64,000 bases of DNA from Paraburkholderia nodosa DSM 21604 (GTDB lineage: Bacteria; Pseudomonadota; Gammaproteobacteria; Burkholderiales; Burkholderiaceae): assembly GCF_000519185.1 (NCBI RefSeq), contig NZ_JAFA01000009.1, positions 248,503 through 312,502 of the forward strand, in the 5' to 3' direction. A program made the translations under genes and the position numbers. Positions 60,744 through 64,000 of the stretch are shown here, in pieces (the first letter of the stretch is position 1; every line of letters starts with the position of its first letter). The notes below the pieces were generated by a model that was given only the letters and a program-made list of their open reading frames with translations, was not told the DNA's origin and did not search any database.

Positions 60744-61612
60744 GCGCGCTCCAGCACGAAGTCGTAGCGCGCCTCGCGAAAGCCGCCCTCGAAGCCGAAC
60801 TGCTGCGCAACCGCTTCGCCCGCCGCGTGCTCGCGATAATCCACGAGCAGCGAGGGCTTCACGCCGAACACCGCGTCCGAATCCAGATACGGGTCGTTCT
60901 GGTTGAACAGATGCGTCACGAGCGTGCTGTGGCCCGGCGCCGTGATCATGAAGTGCAGATGGGCAGGCCGCCACGGATGCCGCCCCGTGGCGTTGAGCAT
61001 GCGGCCTACCGGGCCGTCGGTCGGAATGGGATAGCACACGGGCACGATGGTGCGGATCGCGTAGCGGCCTTCGGCGTCGGTGCGATAACGGCCGCGCAGG
61101 TTGCCGTGCGGCTGTTCGGTGTCCTGCCCCGAGTACATGCCGTTGTCCGCCGTCTGCCACACGTCGAGCAGCGCGTTCGCCACGGGCTGGCCGTCGGTCG
61201 TCAGCACGCGGCCATGCACGAGGGCCGGCGTACCCGGCGTGAACGCCATGTTCTCGCCATAGGCGCGTTCCGGCATGCCGTCGATGTAGAACGGGCCGAA
61301 CACAGTCGTATCGGTCGCGCCGGAAGCGTAACGGTGATTGATCGCGTCGACGAGCATCGAGACGCCCAGCGTATCGGAAAGCAGGATGAATTCCTGGCGC
61401 ACGACGTCGTCGCACATCTGGCCTGTTTCGGTCAGGAAGCGAATCGCGGCGAACCACTCCGCCTCCGTCGGCTCGACTTCGCGCACGTAGGCGTGCAAGT
61501 GCCGCACAAGGCTTTGCATCAGCGTGCGCAGGCGCGCGTCGGGTGTGTTCGCGAAGCGGCCCACGACCTGTTCCGTCAAGGCGCGTTCGGCTTCGGTGCC
61601 ATGCATCGACAT
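60740..61612 (-). CDS. Intradiol ring-cleavage dioxygenase, hydroxyquinol 1,2-dioxygenase type
   Basis: This 290-residue non-haem Fe(III) enzyme opens a catechol-type ring between the hydroxyls. It has the N-terminal helical linker domain and the catalytic barrel TVFGPFYIDGMPERAYGENM, RYRTDAEGRYAIRTIVPVCY, PIPTDGPVG and the HPWRPAHLHFMITAPGH segment carrying the iron ligands (two Tyr, two His). The family resembles hydroxyquinol dioxygenases (YPIPTDGPVGR, RPAHLHF) more than catechol ones, and the maleylacetate reductase gene next door supports hydroxyquinol to maleylacetate. The ATG at 61612 has AAAGGAGA. Confidence 0.86.
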   Translation of the reverse strand: MSMHGTEAERALTEQVVGRFANTPDARLRTLMQSLVRHLHAYVREVEPTEAEWFAAIRFLTETGQMCDDVVRQEFILLSDTLGVSMLVDAINHRYASGATDTTVFGPFYIDGMPERAYGENMAFTPGTPALVHGRVLTTDGQPVANALLDVWQTADNGMYSGQDTEQPHGNLRGRYRTDAEGRYAIRTIVPVCYPIPTDGPVGRMLNATGRHPWRPAHLHFMITAPGHSTLVTHLFNQNDPYLDSDAVFGVKPSLLVDYREHAAGEAVAQQFGFEGGFREARYDFVLERA

Positions 61613-61667
61613 GGTTGTCTCCTTTCCATTGTTGTGTGCGCCACGCACGCGGCGTGGCGCAGCCCAA

Positions 61668-62735
61668 CTAGCGCGGCGCCGCGCCTTCCCACGCCCGTTG
61701 CAACAACGCGCGAATCGCATCACGCTCCAGCGGACGCGGATTGGGGTAGGCATTCGTGCACGCGAGATCGGCCGCTTCGTCGAGGCCCGCTTCGGGCATG
61801 CCGATTGCCTCGAGCGACAGCGCCATGCCAAGCGACTCGTTCAACGCGTAGAGCCGTGGCCCGGCTTCGTCCGCATGCGCGCCGCCAAGCGCGCGCGCCA
61901 CTCGCTCGAGCGCCTCTGGCGCGGCCGCGTGGTTGTAGTGCGCCGTATGCGGCAGCATGACCGCATGCGTTTGCGCGTGCGGCAGGTTGAAGGTGCCGCC
62001 GAGCGTGTGGCAGAGCTTGTGATGCAGCGCCATGCCGACAGCGGCGAGGCAGCTGCCCGCAAGCCAGGCGCCGTAGAGCGCGCGACTGCGCATCGCCGCG
62101 TCGTCCGGGCGACGCACGACGACCGGCAGCGCTTCGCCCAACGCGCGAATCGATTCTTCGGCCATCAGGCTGATCACCGGGTTCGCGTCCTCGGCATAGA
62201 GTGCCTCCACCGCGTGCGCCATGGCGTTCACGCCCGAAGCCGCCGAAATGCCGGCGGGCAGCGAGACGGTGAGCGACGGGTCGTAGATCACGGTGCGCGG
62301 CAGCACGCGCAGGTCGCGCCCGGTCTTTTTGAGGCGCCCTTCGGTGAGACCGTAGATGGGCGTCATCTCCGAGCCCGCATAGGTGGTGGGCACGGCGACG
62401 ATCGGCAGCGCCGATTCGAGCGCGATGGCCTTGCCAAGGCCGATGGTCGAGCCGCCGCCCACGGCCACGCAGCACTGCGCGTCCAGTGCCGCCGCCTTCT
62501 CGCGCGCGGCCCGTGCGACCTCCACCGGCACGTGCATGACCGCTTCGGCATGGATGCCCGCGGCGCGCTCGCCGAGCAGGCGCGCGACTTCTTCGGCGAG
62601 GGGCCGCTGCTCGGGCGTCGAGAGGATCAACGCGCGGCGCGCGCCCAGCCGGTCCACTTCTTCGGGCAACCGCGCGAGGTTGCCCCAGCCGAACACCACG
62701 CGCGACGGCAAGCCCTGATAAACGAAGCGATCCAT
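61668..62735 (-). CDS. Maleylacetate reductase (iron-containing alcohol dehydrogenase family)
   Basis: This 355-residue enzyme reduces maleylacetate to 3-oxoadipate with NAD(P)H. It has the dinucleotide loop VAVGGGSTIGLGKAIAL, PTTYAGSEMTPIYGLTE, and the metal or substrate histidines in VGMALHHKLCHTLGGTFNLP and HAQTHAVMLPH, all typical of maleylacetate reductases. It lies between the aldehyde dehydrogenase (7 bases) and the dioxygenase (55 bases), completing lower hydroxyquinol or resorcinol catabolism. Confidence 0.88.
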   Translation of the reverse strand: MDRFVYQGLPSRVVFGWGNLARLPEEVDRLGARRALILSTPEQRPLAEEVARLLGERAAGIHAEAVMHVPVEVARAAREKAAALDAQCCVAVGGGSTIGLGKAIALESALPIVAVPTTYAGSEMTPIYGLTEGRLKKTGRDLRVLPRTVIYDPSLTVSLPAGISAASGVNAMAHAVEALYAEDANPVISLMAEESIRALGEALPVVVRRPDDAAMRSRALYGAWLAGSCLAAVGMALHHKLCHTLGGTFNLPHAQTHAVMLPHTAHYNHAAAPEALERVARALGGAHADEAGPRLYALNESLGMALSLEAIGMPEAGLDEAADLACTNAYPNPRPLERDAIRALLQRAWEGAAPR

Positions 62736-62742
62736 ACGTGCC

Positions 62743-64000
62743 TCAACGTTTGAAGTGCGGCGGCACCTGGGCGTCCACGTTGACCCACACCGAGCGGGCC
62801 TCCGTGTAGTCGTGCATCGCCTCGAAGCCCATTTCGCGACCGTAGCCCGATTGACCGACGCCGCCGAACGGGCTGCCCGGATTCACGCGCTTGTAGCAGT
62901 TCACCCAGCACATGCCCGCACGAATCTTGCCCGCGATGCTGTGCGCGCGCGAGAGGTCGCGCGTCCACAAGCCACTGCCGAGACCGTAGTCGGTGCCGTT
63001 GGCAATCGCGAGCGCTTCTTCGTCGGACTTGAATCGCAGCACGGTCACGAACGGGCCGAACACCTCTTCCTGCGCGATGCGATCGTCCGGCGTCTTCGCC
63101 TCGATCACCGTGGGGCGCACGTAATAGCCGTTGGCGAGCGCCGGGTCCTGTGGCGCGCTGCCGCCCGTGAGGACGCGCCCACCCTGCTCGCGCGCCACGT
63201 CCACGAAGGCCTTCACGCGCTCCAGATGCTGCAGCGAGGTGAGCGGCCCCATTTCTGTTTCGGGGTCCAAAGGATTACCGACACGAATCGAAGCGGCGAG
63301 CGCCACGAACCGTTCAAGAAATTCGTCGGCGATGCGCTCGTGCAGCACCAGCCGTGACCCCGCAATGCAGGCCTGCCCCTGGTTGTGGAAGATCGCCCAG
63401 GCCGCACCATTGATGGCGGCGTCGAGATTGGCGTCGTCGAACACGATATTGGCGCCCTTGCCGCCCAGTTCGAGCTGCACGCGCTTCAGGTTGCCCTGCG
63501 AGGCTTCGACGATGCGCCGCCCCGTAGCCGTCGAGCCGGTGAAGGCGATCTTGCCCACGCCCTCGTGCTCCGCGAGCCGCTGCCCGGCCGTATGCCCGTA
63601 GCCCGGCACGATGTTGACGACACCCGCGGGAAAACCCACTTCCGCCATCAGTTCGACGATGCGCAGCGTGGAAAGCGGCGTGATTTCCGAGGGTTTCAGC
63701 ACGACCGTGTTGCCGGCTGCGAGCGCCGGGCCCATCTTCCAGCTCGTGAACATGAGCGGGAAATTCCACGGCACGATCTGGCCCACCACGCCAATGGGCG
63801 CGCGCTGCACGTAGTTGAGAAAGCCCGCTTCGACCGGAATGACCGAGCCTTGCAGCTTGTCGGCCATGCCGCCGAAGTAGCGGAAGCACGCCGCCGTGCG
63901 CGGCACGTCCAGTGTGCGCGAGTCGCGGATCGGGTGCCCCGTGTCGAGCGATTCGAGTTGTGCGAGTTCTTCGCCGTTCGCTTCGATGGCGTCGGCGAGA
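62743..64000 (-). CDS. NAD-dependent aldehyde dehydrogenase, 5' end beyond the window
   Basis: The C-terminal 418 or so residues of an aldehyde dehydrogenase are present; the frame stays open to base 64000, so the start is outside. Visible are IVPWNFPLMFTSWKMGPALA, the base Glu in VQLELGGKGANIVF, and the nucleophile in NQGQACIAGSRL. The sequence is of the betaine/hydroxymuconic-semialdehyde dehydrogenase type. In this operon it probably oxidises an aromatic aldehyde or semialdehyde feeding the hydroxyquinol steps. It is the most upstream gene visible. Confidence 0.86.
   Translation of the reverse strand, partial: LADAIEANGEELAQLESLDTGHPIRDSRTLDVPRTAACFRYFGGMADKLQGSVIPVEAGFLNYVQRAPIGVVGQIVPWNFPLMFTSWKMGPALAAGNTVVLKPSEITPLSTLRIVELMAEVGFPAGVVNIVPGYGHTAGQRLAEHEGVGKIAFTGSTATGRRIVEASQGNLKRVQLELGGKGANIVFDDANLDAAINGAAWAIFHNQGQACIAGSRLVLHERIADEFLERFVALAASIRVGNPLDPETEMGPLTSLQHLERVKAFVDVAREQGGRVLTGGSAPQDPALANGYYVRPTVIEAKTPDDRIAQEEVFGPFVTVLRFKSDEEALAIANGTDYGLGSGLWTRDLSRAHSIAGKIRAGMCWVNCYKRVNPGSPFGGVGQSGYGREMGFEAMHDYTEARSVWVNVDAQVPPHFKR

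Noticed and set aside
1-64000. CRISPR arrays, tRNA or rRNA genes, insertion sequences
   Set aside because: No regularly spaced repeats, cloverleaf-like segments, rRNA-like stretches or transposase frames were noticed on either strand by eye; short tRNA genes could still be missed without a covariance search.

Overview
The window reads as a stretch of a high-GC betaproteobacterial chromosome or megaplasmid, most probably Burkholderiaceae of the Paraburkholderia/Caballeronia/Burkholderia type. The evidence is the strongly GC-biased third codon positions, the density of LysR regulators and ABC/MFS uptake systems, and several protein families typical of that group. This placement is inference. 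I see no rRNA, tRNA, CRISPR array, transposase or replication origin; the window is almost wholly catabolic and transport genes.

Layout. (1) 0.3-5.4 kb, plus strand: a glycine-betaine/proline-type ABC importer (binding protein, permease, ATPase), an MFS transporter and a LysR regulator. (2) 5.4-11.3 kb, minus strand: AldA-type aldehyde dehydrogenase, MFS transporter, enolase-superfamily dehydratase and GMC oxidoreductase, probably a sugar-acid or polyol pathway. (3) 11.5-22.1 kb: a DeoR-like regulator and a long minus-strand operon with a eukaryotic-type deoxyribose-phosphate aldolase, an ALDH16-type double-domain aldehyde dehydrogenase, a FucU/RbsD mutarotase, a ribokinase-family kinase and a four-gene sugar ABC importer. 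Together they make a self-contained 2-deoxyribose (or deoxynucleoside) assimilation system: uptake, anomer interconversion, phosphorylation, cleavage to glyceraldehyde-3-phosphate plus acetaldehyde, and aldehyde oxidation.

(4) 22.3-29.4 kb: two GNAT acetyltransferases; an NtaA/DszA-type FMN monooxygenase with its flavin reductase and an MFS transporter behind a perfect 14-bp palindrome; a broken SufR-like regulator; a tautomerase; an XRE-cupin regulator; a VOC protein. (5) 29.4-37.8 kb: amidohydrolase, MHS-family transporter, LysR regulator, P-type cation ATPase and a Na/phosphate-cotransporter/PhoU protein. (6) 37.8-42.5 kb: a branched-chain-amino-acid-type ABC importer whose two ATPases are fused in one polypeptide. 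(7) 42.8-49.2 kb: small proteins, a chemoreceptor, a CBS-domain protein and the DUF2891-DUF979-DUF969 set, of which DUF969/DUF979 has been linked to 5-oxoproline transport.

(8) 49.8-60.0 kb: a segment that looks accessory. It starts at a frameshifted histidine-kinase tail, carries a RIO-type kinase, a complete tricarballylate cassette (tcuR, tcuA, tcuB, tcuC), a possible LysR tail remnant, an Ogt DNA-repair methyltransferase flanked by two 2OG-Fe(II) oxygenase paralogues (one lacking the iron-binding Asp), and a SnoaL-like protein. (9) 60.1-64.0 kb, minus strand: a hydroxyquinol pathway (aldehyde dehydrogenase running off the window, maleylacetate reductase, intradiol dioxygenase, YciI-like protein, Rieske ferredoxin).

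The most interesting non-coding signal is a dispersed hairpin repeat found at 9622-9768 and 16029-16111. Both copies lie just upstream of transporter genes, and the 30-nt hairpin keeps its pairing through a compensatory base-pair change. Several perfect palindromes in promoter regions are good operator candidates.
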